A stretch of DNA of 64,000 bases from the NCBI GenBank assembly GCA_013399695.1, contig VXAU01003549.1, positions 1,771,048-1,835,047 of the forward strand, written 5' to 3'. A program made the translations under genes and the position numbers. Shown one piece after another: positions 1 through 12,100 of the stretch. This DNA comes from Formicarius rufipectus (Eukaryota; Chordata; Aves; Passeriformes; Formicariidae). The notes below the pieces were generated by a model. The model did no database searches. It saw nothing but the letters and a program-made list of their open reading frames with translations, and was not told the DNA's origin. Numbering within the stretch: position 1 is the stretch's first letter; each line of letters begins with the position of its first letter.

Positions 1-1177
1 AAAATAAGCTTTGCCTCTCCTTGCCTACCCTATTGTCTACAGTTTCTTTTGCTCCTGTTCCTAAGAGACCTTGGTTCTTGGCCATACATAACTCTTGCCC
101 CTGGTTTGGCTGATCCTTCATCTAGTGGCCATTTTTTACTTTCCAAAGGAACACAAGTCTTGTATTTCCCTGCTAGTTCTCTTTAAAGTATTCCTGATGT
201 ATTTTGTACTAACTTCAATATAACAAATTTGAGACAAGCTGCCGTAGGCACTATCACTTCTTTTTTTAACTGCACAAACCTATTAGCACATCACACAGTT
301 ATGATCTGCAGCTAAGTGGACTTTCTTACACAGTCTAAACAGCCTCTGATAAAGATTAACTCAGAAAGGCATCCTAACCACTTTATCCTTCTGAGTCGTA
401 CAAGCTCCTGGGCTTCCCTACAGGCTGCAGCACTAGTCCTTTGGTGGGCCTCTCCTTGTGCCCCTCCAAAGCTCTACGATCAGTTCATAAGAACAGATCA
501 GCACAGTACATTGCCTTCAATTACAGAGAAACTCAGACACTTTTTCCAATGCTGCCAGTATTCAGAACACACATGGAACAAAGCTTATCTCTTTGGGGAC
601 AAATACTGTGTCTGGTGCAGAAAAATTGCAGTAACATTATAACTTTAACTGGAGCAGGGAGATCTTGATTCAGTTAAAAATGTGCATCCATGTACATTTC
701 CCTGCTCAGTTTTCTCATCACTCCCTAGTGACAACTGGTTGCACACAATTTTCAAAAACAAGTCCTTCCAGAATATGGGCACAAAAGAAGGGAATTTCTT
801 ATGAAGAGACTGAAATACTTACTGTCAGAAAGATACAGTCTCAATTTCCCAAATTATTAATGAAATAATGATTCAAGAGTCACAAGTATGGATGAGTATA
901 AACATACTAAACCTGTCAGCAAGGTTCCAAAATCAAAGCATAAATCCAATTTAATGGTCACTTAGTGGTGCATTTGACAAATGAGTTTATAAATTTTTGA
1001 CTAAGTAAAATGCATACATGGTATTAAACATTTCAATAATTAAATCCCCTATGATTATTGATCTAATAATGTACATTTTCTTTGAAAATTAATATTTTAT
1101 AAAATGAAGGAAACTTAGAGAACACTATTGAACTAATACTCTCAACAAGAAAGATAAAACAGATTTCTATATCATAC
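1..1177 (-). other. DLG1: DLG1 intron 3 (partial)
   Basis: AT-rich intronic DNA downstream of the donor at 1177. The next DLG1 exon, expected to begin with a KYRYQDED-like peptide, is not visible, so it lies off the window. I see no repeat of a known family and no coding potential here. The short open frames lack splice-site support. Confidence 0.8.
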
Positions 1178-1344
1178 CTCGACACTTGGGCTAAGGCTGC
1201 TCGGCAGTGTTTCTGATGTCACTGTTGTGCTTGGAAGGCTGGAGAAGTCCCAGGTATTCACAGGCTGTGTTGGTTCAGATGGCTGAGAGTGATCAATGCA
1301 TTTTGGATTGTCCAATAAGGTCACTTCATAGAATTCTTGAATAT
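1178..1344 (-). CDS. DLG1: DLG1 coding exon 3 (end of L27 and N-terminal linker)
   Basis: This 167-nt exon encodes residues 51-106, starting [16 protein letters not shown] and ending SLSPSVE. The acceptor CTTTAG is at 1350-1345 and the donor GTATGA at 1177-1172. Its phase matches the exon at 16069-16200, the first base of the Asp codon being carried over the 14.7 kb intron. The peptide finishes the L27 helices and begins the Ser/Thr/Pro-rich linker that precedes the alternatively spliced region and the three PDZ domains. Those domains, the SH3 domain and the guanylate-kinase-like domain would lie beyond the left edge. In this fragment every codon is intact, with no stop or frameshift. Lower GC than the first two coding exons fits its place deep in the gene. 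Confidence 0.96.
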
Positions 1345-4300
1345 CTAAAGACATGAAAAAAAATGAGGTTGGGTTTTATAGTTTCAATAACATTCTGATT
1401 TTAACTACATTTTCTTCATGCAAAACAAATTGGATACAGCTTCATCTGTCGTTGGTAAATTCATGAATCTCACCCACACCGAACACACAACTCGCTCTTT
1501 TACATCCCTGTCTCAGAACCTCCACATCCTCCCTCATTCTGGGCTCCTGCCACCAACACCTGCAGCAGGAATGGCAGAAGCATATGGAATAATGGCAGCG
1601 GAACAGCAGAAGCGATGGGTGTTCATGTTTCAAGTTCTGGTAAACATAATTTCAACTAAGGTAGCCTTTGGTTATCTGAAATCTACTATTCACGGGCAAT
1701 ATTAGAAGGTTTATTTTGTGGTATATGTCTCAGTTAAATGACCACAGAAATGGAAGTACATTGATGAAATCAGCAAGAGAGAAGCTGCAAGAAGTTAGGA
1801 AACGGAAGATTGATTAGCATAGGTCATCATCTGCTTTTTTAGCCTAAGTAACAGAAATAGAATGACACTTAATAGTACAAATTACAAGTCATACTTATGA
1901 GATAATAAACAGTTTTTCTATAACCCTGAAGACTCAGCTGGAAACTTGTGGGAAACACAAACTTGGTTGCATTAGTTTTTTTCTTGACATCCTGCCCACT
2001 ACATGGAGCACCAATAAAACAAATAAAGAAGCATCAGAGGTGTTTCTATGAAGTGTAAGTGTACAAAACTTGCTACCACAACTGTATTCACATCCATAAA
2101 CACACACATTAAGAAAAAAAAATTAGATGTGGAAAGGTATAGGCTAAAGGAAGGGCAGACAAATCATGAAGTTCTACTGTAAAGCTTTTAGCCTTTTATT
2201 CAAAGTAAAAATCCGCTAAACAGGAGTTGCAGAAGCTTGATTTTTAATTGCACTGACTTCATAAAAGACAAACATACAGAAAAAGTAAGACAAAGAAGGA
2301 AAGAGGACGCAGCCATGAATAAGGAGGAGCCTAATCTGAGGAATTTTATAGCTTTTCAGCAGCTGCCCAGAGTCAGTAACAGAGGCACAATAACCATTTC
2401 CTTGCAGCTACTGTCGCTGGTATTACAGTACCAGGTGTTTTCATAGATATTGCACTTCTGCTCTCTACCAGTTCAGAAAACTGAAATTCTCAAATTCCAC
2501 TTGTATCCCTCCTCTGAGCAAGAGTCAAATTCCTATCAACTGTTTACATTAATTTTTAAAGTTATACTTGCTCTTAGTGCTGCTGATTGGAAGAAATGGC
2601 AGTGAGGGTTGCAGAAGATGTTAAGTGACCTAGATATACAGGAGCAAAGCAGCCTAAGAGATACAAATTGCCTTTAAATCTATCTTTCACATTAGCTCCC
2701 TCAGTTGCAAACTTGTCTTGTAGCTGCATTAATACATTGATCAAGTACACCAAGATTGCCCCCCACCCCGCAAAGAGAATACTTTGTATATTAAAATGGG
2801 CATGGTTTAAGTTCGTTCTATTGCTGCAATCCACAGCAACCAAGACAGGAAGATCACTACATTATTTATGGGAAGGGGTTATTTGTGCAGCTGTTTTGCA
2901 ACAGGAATCTAGGACACTGATTTTCAATTCTGCTACTCTTCTTTTAAGTCCCTGCCAGTGGAGGTAGACATTCATACTGCAGAATGATTGGTTTCAAGAA
3001 GCACAGTATTTCCCATACATGATCTCCACTTCTCTATGAAGGACACCAAAATAGACTTGCTATTGAAAGATGTCAGAAATATGTGCTCCATTTAATGAGG
3101 GGATTAGTTTCTGTTTATCCTGAACTTGCTCCAAATCCACAAAGTTTCTAGTAACCTGGTGTCTATATGATANTTTTACTATTCAGACTGCAAACACATG
3201 TACAAGTATAGGCAAGCTATCTATGAACCCTGAATGCGTTAGGTCCATAAGGAATGAATGCTGCCATTTACATTTTTTTTAAAGCCAGAAACTTAGACCA
3301 TACTAAATTCAATCTAAAAAAATTCTTCTTCAGGTCTATTGCTATATATCAGTTCACAAAAATATTTCATCACATCAACACACTTGAATATCTACTGAAT
3401 ACATTATCATATGAAAAGTCCTAACATCTTCCTAATTCTTACAAACAGCAGGTAGCAAAATACTTATTTTTAGTTGTGTTTATGGTCTGATTCCCTCTTC
3501 AAACTAGATGTGCTATTTTTATGTTCCAGCCCCTTTCCCCCATATTAATTCCAAGGCAGATTATATCTCAAACTAAGTTACAGAAAACTGATTCAAGTAA
3601 GGTATCAAACAACAGTAAAAGAGAACAGAGATAGGGAACATTTCACACTAGAGGAGGCACATTAAAAGAACAGACAATTGATACTTGAAAAATAGGAGCA
3701 CAGAGTTTAAGGAACCCAAAGTGACAAAAAGGTAGTAATGGTAGGCAACACAGAAAACCATCCTGGAATCAAGTCCGCTTAAACGTAAAACCACATTAAG
3801 TAGCCAAATCAGAAATATGTTTGATAGCAACAAAAATAAAAACCTACACAAAATAAGTGACAGACTCCCAGTTCCACAAAGCAGGATTCTTATGAAAAAG
3901 AAAACAGTATTTCTTAACCTATTAGTAGTGTGAAAAGCTAAGCAGTGGTGGAAAAGTGGGTTTTTTTCAGCCTAAAAGCAGTTTTCTGGCATATTATTCA
4001 TCCCTTTCTCATGTTCTCCACTCATCTTAGTTCTGTTCTTTGAACAGGCTTGTTCACCAGTAACAGGATACACCAGAAACAAGAACTGCTCACTCTTAAA
4101 ACAAACAAAAAAGAATTATCTGGTGAATACAAACTGAAACCAAAATCACCTTTGTAAAGGAGTTCCAACTTCATTAAAAACGAAAACACAGAAATGAAAG
4201 AACAGCAGAACTACAAAAGCAAACAAATTCTTGTGTATCCTAAGTATGTTTGAGGGCACTTCAAGAGACTACATCAATTCTGTCTAATGAATCTGCCTCT

Positions 4301-5703
4301 GAGGACAAGAATTCCAACCAGCAACATGACACCGTTCCTTCAGATCGATTTCTTCCCTGCTCCTTAGAAATCAGACATAAGGCTTCTGCTTGCCATTTGT
4401 ACAGGTATGTGCAGTGTCTGCTACTTTTTGCTATATATCCAGCAGAGAGTACACTTGTAATCAGGGTGACTTAAGATCAGTGCATGTTATAAAAACTTCA
4501 GTGTCAAGTCAAGCTCTCCACATATACCTTTCCTACAGTAAAGCATAATTAATTTTAATATAGTCATATAGCATAATAAAGCTGAGCAGAATTATTCTCT
4601 GCATTTGCATATGTGTGAACCTTTTGATAACTGTAAATTTACAATTCAAAGATGGTATATCTATAATAGCATTTTCTTAAGGGGATGATGTTGGCATTGC
4701 TTGTAACAGGCCATGGGCCCTTTGTTAAATGAATAATCAGGCCTCTGCACTTGTCCTGGCCTGCCCAGAGCTTTGTTTTAGCTTGTCCAACTCTATCACC
4801 AATTACCTCAAGACCAGGTGCTCATCTAACTTGCATGGCTTTTACTTAGCTTCAGACAACTGTGTGAGCTAGCACCTACTTCTGTAAGTATTTCTAAATA
4901 TGATACACACAGCATATACATAAAGATATATTTACTATTTATATTCCATAAACAGTATACATAAATATATGCAAAACCATATGTTACATCACACAACTAT
5001 GTGAAGCGAAGTAAAAGCTATACATAAATACAAGCACACACAATGACTGGATGTACAAAGAAATACCCAATAGATACCAATAATAAGTGGCTATTCTGTA
5101 GGGAATTAATTACCTATGACCCTGGAACAAAAAGCTGCACAGAGGAGCACAAGCATAGCATGACAGCAGAGGCCTTAAACAAAAGGAGACAGGATGGTGT
5201 CAGAGGTCTCAAGGCTATAAACAACTCATCAGCTACTAATTACTGCTCAAAGGAAGCCAACCTTGAGAACAGGGCAAGAAAAGTTTGAGGGATAACAGAA
5301 TGAAGAACAAGCATCCAGCATATAGAAAACTCTCAGTATATACAAGAAATTCAAATGTCACATGGAACTGTAAAGTAAAGAAGAAAGAGGGAAACACAGA
5401 ATATCTCAGCAAACAATAACCTCAACAAAACACAACAGTGAAGAGAAAGAAACCATCAACACTCCATATCTCCATGGAGAGATTCCCTGTACAACTCAGT
5501 CTCCATTCCACATTCTTCCCTGATTATACTTTAATATGTTCTGGTTTTCTACCAACTATCAAACAGGTCAGTGTAATTACTTTATATGATGCTGGTTTCA
5601 GGCTTCTGATATTGAAACTTTATATTATGGTATAGAGTGAAACAATAACATTCCATTGGCATTTACTATTTATCTATATGAAACACCATTGTAGTTGAGG
5701 TGA

Positions 5704-5985
5704 GTGTTAGTCTCAAAGTAACAAGCGATAGGACAAGAGGAAATGACCTCACGTTGCACCAGGGGGGCTTTAGATTGGAAATTAGGAAAAATGTCTTCAC
5801 CAAAAGGGTTGCCAAGCATTGGAACAGACTGTCCCGGGGAGTGGTTGAGTCCCTGGAGGTATTTAAAAGACTTGTAGATTTGGTGATTAGGGATATGGTT
5901 TAGTGGTGGACTTGGCAGTGCTGGGGTAATGGCTGGGCTTGATGATATTAATGGTTCTTTTCAATTTAAATGATCTTGGGGGTGA
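5704..5985 (+). mobile_element. CR1 LINE 3' end fragment
   Basis: The sequence matches the 3' part of avian CR1 as I know it. It contains the end of ORF2, recognisable in peptides such as DRTRGNDLTLHQGGFRLEIRK and AKHWNRLSRGVVES, followed by the stop-proximal stretch ending RDMV and the short 3' UTR (TTTAGTGGTGGACTTGGCAG). The copy is 5'-truncated, as is usual for CR1, and diverged. The terminal octamer repeats are decayed or absent. It lies in DLG1 intron 2, antisense to the gene. An open 67-codon frame here is the remnant of reverse transcriptase ORF2 and not a host gene. Confidence 0.9.
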
Positions 5986-6454
5986 CAGGAGGTGTTTCAA
6001 AATTAAAAGCATTCCTCTGTCGATCACAGTAACCTACTGTTTTTAGATTTTGCATTTTTACACTTTAAGCATCTTGACCATTTGTGGGTTACAGATGTTT
6101 TTTTGGTAAATAAATGCCAGGAAATTCCACACAAGCTTAACATTTCTTGAACTAAAAAAGTTACACATTTACTACAACAACCTGCACTGGACACTGGACA
6201 TGTAAACCGGTGAACTGCTGCCCTTACACTATATACCACACAAAGCTGCAAACTGCTACCACAATATATGTGAATTTAACAATCACATTTGTATATGCTG
6301 TATTAATTATATCCTCATTTGGAGGTTTACAGTTTTAAATGCAGTTAACAGCTTTGAGCATGCGCAAGAGTTAATTTAGGAAGCTCATGTTCATTTTCTG
6401 TTTGGTCAATTTTTAGAAACTCAAAATTCATATCTTGCATTCTAAAATGGAAAG

Positions 6455-6790
6455 GGGAAGGACCACATCATCCCTCAGTCTGCTGGCAATTCTGTGACTA
6501 ACACAGCCCAGGAGACTATTCACCACCTTTGCCCCAAGGGCACAGTGATTGTTCACATTCAATTTGGTGTCACCAGGACCTCCAGATCCTTTTCTAAATC
6601 ATTGGTTTTCCGCTGGGTGACACACAGAATATACTGGTACATAGGACTGTTCCTCCTCAGGTGCTGAACTTTGCACTTCCATTTCTTGAACTCCATGAGG
6701 TTCCTGTCAGCCCATTTCCTCTGCCTATAGAGGTCCCTCTGCAGGGCAGCATGACCAGGAGTTATATGCTACAGCTACATAGTTAATCCT
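6455..6790 (-). mobile_element. CR1 LINE ORF2 fragment (degenerate)
   Basis: Read on the minus strand, the segment translates in pieces to LQRDLYRQRKWADRNLMEF, then KWKCKVQHLRRNSPMYQY and EKDLEVLV. This corresponds to the C-terminal part of CR1 ORF2, upstream of the region found in the copy at 5704-5985. It has frameshifts and a stop after EKDLEVLVTPN, so it is a dead relic. It is in the same orientation as DLG1 and faces the CR1 copy 470 bp to its left. Boundaries are approximate. Confidence 0.75.
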
Positions 6791-8223
6791 GCACTGACAT
6801 CAATGAGGTATTCCTTTCTGATAGATGTTCAGCAGCTGAACAAACCAATTTCAGCCAAAGTCAGCAAACCACCAGATACATTTGCATCTACATACAGACT
6901 TTACCACATAAAGTATTTCCATATCAGCTTTGTTCAGGAGAACCTCTCAGAGTCACCACCCCCAATCAAGCCTTCAAGCAACCAAGAAGCTTATGAATTC
7001 CCTCAGAAATTGATTTATTTCAATTTAGTATTTCACTTGAAGATCTATCCATGTGAGCAATTCCTTTGTCATCTCTCATTTGTCTCCCTGTTCTCAGACA
7101 TTTGTTCACCCAAATAGAGCACATGCAAATGGCCTGTTTGTTTATGAAGTTACTCATGTTTGAAAAAACTGCTCTGTTAAGAATTTGACTATCTGTATGT
7201 CACCTAGGAAGTGGTGTCATCTCATTAAAAATTAAGTAGTTCTCTAATTCAAGGAAGGGGAGGGAAAGACATCTTTATTTCTTAGGGCTTCCTGCCAAAG
7301 CTCTGAAAACTTAAGTCTTAAAATGACTAGAAAGGGGAAAAAAAAAAAAAAAAAAGGTCAACATGTCATTTCAGTTCAGAGCAATTTGAGATGCATGGTA
7401 TCTGCCAAATTCTGAACAGCTCAACATAATGAATATATAGACAAAACATAGAGTCACAATTACTGTCAGAACAGGCAAGAGTCTGCCAACACAACAGACT
7501 TCCATTCTTCAGTTGTAAATCAACTCCTATTAATTCTAAGGAAGTCTCAATCTTGCATGCTTACTTCACCTACTAAGCTAAGAATATCCATTTAACACAA
7601 ATAACCCACAACTCGAAAATTGTATGATTAGGGATCAACAAGAAAAATACAAACACCAGGAAAACCTTCACATCCATTTACCAAGCAAATGTTCAGTTAA
7701 CAAAGTATTCTCTTTGTGCATTCACTGATTGTGTTGTGTCGTGAGCCATGCATCTGGTCAAAAATAAATATCTGTATTCATACCACGAAAAGTGAGAACC
7801 AGCCTCATCACAACTCCTATAAAGCCTCTTTCAGAGTTTGTTGGTTTGGGGTCTATTTCTTCTTTAAAACTTCTATGCACAATTAAGACTTCTTAAAAAA
7901 CTTGTGGTGCAACTCTCACTACACATGTTCTGTTCTAAAAGATCCTTTGCCACAAGCTGCAGCATCCAGCTACTGATCCCCAGCCCTTCCACTTGTTTCA
8001 GTAACTGTCCTAGCTTTTGAAGGTCCTTTCTGCACATACCTTTTTGCTTAATTCAAATTCCAGATGTCATTTTCCACTAACACAAATTATCCTTAACTGA
8101 TGCTTAACTGAAACTGTCCTCATCTAACCTCAGGTCTAATTGTTTGCTTTTATTCCTCTAGCTGCTTTTTACACTCAGATAAATCCAACTCCTTGCCAGC
8201 CTGACCACTTACACTTTGCAAAC

Positions 8224-8251
8224 TGGTGAAGAAGTAATCACTTCTTCACCA
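8224..8251. repeat. Perfect 12-bp inverted repeat
   Basis: TGGTGAAGAAGT at 8224-8235 and its exact complement at 8240-8251, separated by 4 nt. It directly precedes the CR1 3' end at about 8256. Confidence 0.8.
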
Positions 8252-8255
8252 TATC

Positions 8256-8320
8256 TTCACAGAATCACCAAATCAATCAGGTTGATAAAGACCTCTGAGA
8301 TTATCTCATCCAACCTATGA
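8256..8320 (-). mobile_element. CR1 3' end fragment, right of hairpin, left part
   Basis: The plus strand reads like the complement of the CR1 3' end: an AGAATCA start, then AAAGACCTCTGAGATTAT and CATCCAACCTATGA. The element is cut at 8320 by the insert at 8321-8830 and resumes at 8841. The two halves join without loss if one copy of the 10-bp direct repeat is removed. Confidence 0.75.
8311..8320. repeat. Target-site duplication, left copy
   Basis: CAACCTATGA, identical to 8831-8840. The flanking bases differ (C before and C after here; A before and T after on the right), so the match is exactly 10 bp. Confidence 0.8.
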
Positions 8321-8830
8321 CCTCATCATCATGGCTAAACTTTGTGAACGAAGATCGGGGAGGGCTCTGCCCACGTGGAGGGGGTGAATCCATCAAGCCT
8401 GCGCAGTGGATTTTTTAGGCCAGGCACAGCATGCACAGAACTGGCCCCACCCTTTACTCCTGAGATTCATCTGCCAGGGCCTAGCAAGCTTGGACGGTGA
8501 CAGCGAGGTCCTCAGGATGTAGGTTTAGGTAAAGTATCCTTCTCTTAGATGGATGGCCTGACAGGGCTAAGCGAGCTCCATCTGCCTGGGTCTGGAGTTA
8601 GAGTTGTCCTTCTCCTAGGACGGTTGCCGGGCGGCTGATGAGCCCATCCTGCCCAAGGACGCACTTTGTCTGACCCTTCAGTTGAGACCTGACCAGACCT
8701 TTGGCCTACCGAAGGCATAAACCAGGGCCAGTATAGTTCACAACCTCATAAGGGCACACAAGGTTCTCCCCCACAACAAGGGGGTGTCCGTGGACAATAA
8801 GACGACAACAATAAGACGACGACAATAAGA
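8321..8830 (+). mobile_element. 510-bp retroposon-like insert nested in a CR1 copy, family not assigned
   Basis: This segment interrupts a CR1 relic and is flanked by a perfect direct repeat, CAACCTATGA, at 8311-8320 and 8831-8840, the pattern of a target-site duplication. Its ends are not TG...CA and are not inverted repeats, so neither an LTR nor a simple DNA transposon fits. The right end carries three tandem copies of ACAATAAGACGAC or its start (8794-8806, 8808-8820, 8822-8831). That resembles the short-repeat 3' tail of a LINE-mobilised element, with the plus strand as sense. The interior is GC-richer than the surroundings, has no long open frame and contains two diverged similar blocks (about 8532-8595 and 8602-8660). 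CR1 itself ends in ATTCTATG-type repeats, so a different LINE machinery is implied. A link to the RTE clade (AviRTE or a SINE using it) is my guess, from the tail type only. Confidence 0.7.
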
Positions 8831-8840
8831 CAACCTATGA
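8831..8840. repeat. Target-site duplication, right copy
   Basis: CAACCTATGA, the second copy of the direct repeat at 8311-8320. CR1 sequence continues directly after it. Confidence 0.8.
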
Positions 8841-8895
8841 TCTAACACCATCACGTCAGCTAGACTAAGTGCCACATCCAGTCTTTCCTTCACAT
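8841..8895 (-). mobile_element. CR1 3' end fragment, right part
   Basis: This continues the interrupted CR1 relic. The plus strand carries GTGCCACATCCAGTCTTTCC, the complement of the stretch in CR1 around the GGTATTTAAAAGACTTGT region and the ORF2 end. It is placed exactly where the left part (8256-8320) stopped. The right border fades into unique DNA and is approximate. Confidence 0.7.
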
Positions 8896-9078
8896 TGCCT
8901 CTTTCCAATTTTCCCTCAGAAACCCACAGAGTCTTCTCCTATGTCCAGAATTAAGGTAGGAAAAGCTTTTAAAAAATTAGTTGACATCACACAGACAAAA
9001 ATTTACACAAGAATCTTCTACTATGTAAATTTTTTTATTTGATATCACCTTAGCACTGTCTTCAGCCTAAGCACCTCA

Positions 9079-9130
9079 GCAAAAACAAAAACAAAACAAA
9101 AAAAATCCCCAAACCAAACAACATCCAAAC
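9079..9130. repeat. Low-complexity CA/A-rich tract
   Basis: A run of CAAAAA, CAAAA and CCAAA units in DLG1 intron 2. Simple-sequence DNA with no coding potential. Confidence 0.75.
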
Positions 9131-12100
9131 TAAAAATTAACTCCCAGCTATCCACCCTCTCCAACTATCTCAACTCCAGTTGCAAACCAGTAGCCAGTAT
9201 AATAATGTACATTTTTTTCTTAAATGGATGTATTTACTACTGTCTTTGGCGGCAACAAAACCCAGTCAGGGACAAAGAAAATGTTACTATTAAGTCTAAT
9301 TTGTAGTGTCCGTACAGGGTTGAGGAGGTTTCTCACCAGACAAATGTGTTCAAAAAAATCAAACTAATTTTGGGATGAGTTCACCCAACTCTCCAAGTTG
9401 AGCTTTCATAGTGCACTGCTTTGCTTAGGTGAGACAGCACAAGCACTGGTTTCTTCTACCTACAGAAAGCTCAGGCTCTCAGGTAATTATCTGACGTGCT
9501 GGCAACACAATGTTGGGTGTGTACATAGAAGCATCTCCTCCAGCACTAACACTTGCTCCTTTCCTGCATCCAGATTTTAACACAAGTTTCTGAAAACCAC
9601 TAAAATTTGCAATTTTTTGCAATTTGCCCACAAGTTTTCTTTACTGCACCTCTGTCTTAGGCCAACCTTTTATTTTCAATCTGAAATAAGTCAGCTTTTT
9701 TGAGGGCAGGGCAGAGAAGACACATATAACAAGATCCCTATAAAAGCTTTACCAAAGAGGTCTAGAGTCTCCCCTAACTTAGAGAAGGAACACGAAGCTA
9801 AGGAGGTTATTCTAGTGCCACCCCTACACCTTCTGCAGTCTCTTCACAACCTTGTAAATTTGGCCTAGTTATAATTCAGGAAGCCATCTGTGCAAGGAGA
9901 CTAGTCAGCTGCTAGAGTTCAATTTCTTTGAACATTCATTCCACGTGCACCAAAACAAGCACCATCTCTCAAGAGAAACCAGATGCACAGGGTGCATGTA
10001 GCATTCCAGTTGCAGAGCTGAACAAGATGCTCTCTCCTTGCTGCTGGGACCACCATGGAAGCAGGAGTAAGATTAGGACAAGTATCCTCTCTCATACTTC
10101 TCCCTTCCTCTACTTTGTACTCAGCACTGAAGCAAATCTTGTGGAATATTAGGAGCAAAGCCAGGAACACAGCACCATGGGAGGAGACAGGCATCAAAAC
10201 TAGGGAAAACAGGTCAAAGAATACTGAAAATAAAGTGGAGCAAGAACAGGACAGATGATAAACTTTTCAAGAATCCGGAAACTGTATCTATTATTCCCAA
10301 CTTCAACTTTCTTTTTAGCCCCTGGATGAACAGCACAATTATTGACAAAATTTCTTGTCAACAGAGCCTTTCAATGGTAAAACTGTGAAGAGAATACCAT
10401 AATTGATGAATTCTATAGTGCAGCTATTCAACACTGAATACTCAGCCAGTATAATGACCACAAGGATAAATTTTTGCCACAATACCCTTTCTCTGCATAC
10501 CAGTAGCTACTCAACTTACACTAGTCTTACTTGCTATTTTAGGCTACCAAAAGCAGCACCTAATCCCAAAAATTCAAGACATTGCCCTGTCACACATATA
10601 GACACACAATACAGTGTGGAAAACACTTAAAAAAGTGAACTACTAAACTGCCCTACATAAACACAAAATAGTAGGTAATCCTTTAAAAGTAGAAGCAATG
10701 AGACTGTTTGACTCAGTGTAAGATTTCTTGGAGAGGAAGATGAACTTCTTCCAAAAACTGGGACATTCTGACATTTGGACAAACTGCACAGCAGAAACAC
10801 ACTGACAATGACTAAGTTAACACTCCAATCATCTGGACACAAATGGAAATGTTTTATCCTCCCTTCATTGCAATGAAAATAATCAAGTCTTTAAGTACTT
10901 TTAAAAATACAATCCTAGGTCAAATTTTCTAAACCAAACCAATTTCTGTTTAAGTTTCAAAGGAGACTATAGAAAGCATAACCATATATATCCTTAGGAA
11001 ACTTCTCCAAAACGCCAATAAACACCTCAAAGTTGCAAGGATTATATTGCATGGATGTTTCAGGCCCAAATATGACTGAAGATGTTGTATTATAGAAGTT
11101 ACAATCTCAGGAAAAAGTCACTAAAATGCAGCAAGTATAAGATTTCAATATGAAAAATTAGCATCTGCAACAATTTCAATACTATCCAATGTTACAGAAA
11201 TTCTAATTCTCCCCAAACCTTCCCCTAATAAAACCATAATAATATTAACAAAAAATCTCAACAATATTCACCATCTAACCCAATCCTCAATTTATTGTCA
11301 AGATAATTTCTGGATTCTTAATGTAAATATTATTCAACTGAGTCTGAAAGAACTTCCACTAAGGCCTCAGTATCCTTTGAAAATGGGAAGGTCTGAGCTG
11401 ATTTGCAATTAACTGTGTCGTCATGGCATATGCACTAATAACTAACTACATTGCTGAAATAAAAGCTGGTATACCCCAAGAAAAAGCGCTTTTGGTTTCA
11501 GTTCAGAAGCGGAGTTTCTGCTTTAGTTGTTCTGATTTTAATTTAGCCAGCAAGTTTGAAAAATATTTCCAAGGTGGCTAATTGAGAAAGATTGAGAAAA
11601 GCAACAACACCTACAGAGATGCCACACACAGCTCAGAGAGCTGAGGCCACATGCCATGCAGCAGGAATGTGATTAGTCCACTCCAAAGGGTACCAGCTTT
11701 GAGGAGTGCTGACCCAATCCAGTCTACTTCAGTCTAAAATATAGGGTTGTATTCCTAACGTAGTTCAGAAAGTCACTGTGGACCGAGATGAGAACTCTGC
11801 AGAGTATGTTTTATACTCCTTGAATTTTCAGTCCCAGTCAGACTGCTGAGGAACCTGAACAAAGAATTTAGCTTATGCAATCATCCCTATTTTTTCAAAA
11901 ATTTCAGAGACAAAACTTCCTTTTCTGGGGTGTAAAACTGTATTAACAGTGTTTTTAATACATTCTGTCCAATTCATAAAGCTCATGAATACAAACTGTG
12001 GTTAAAAAACACTCCACGGTTACCAGAGGGAAGCAGTTCTTTGGTTTACTAAGGATTACTGAAACCACTACATTTTTTTATTGAAAATTTGCCACACTGG

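Noticed and set aside
5700..5903. 67-codon frame that looks like a small protein
   Set aside because: It is the CR1 ORF2 remnant.
8321..8830. Reading the nested insert as a solo LTR of an endogenous retrovirus
   Set aside because: The ends are not TG...CA, the direct repeat is 10 bp where 4-6 bp is typical of retroviruses, and the right end is a tandem tail.
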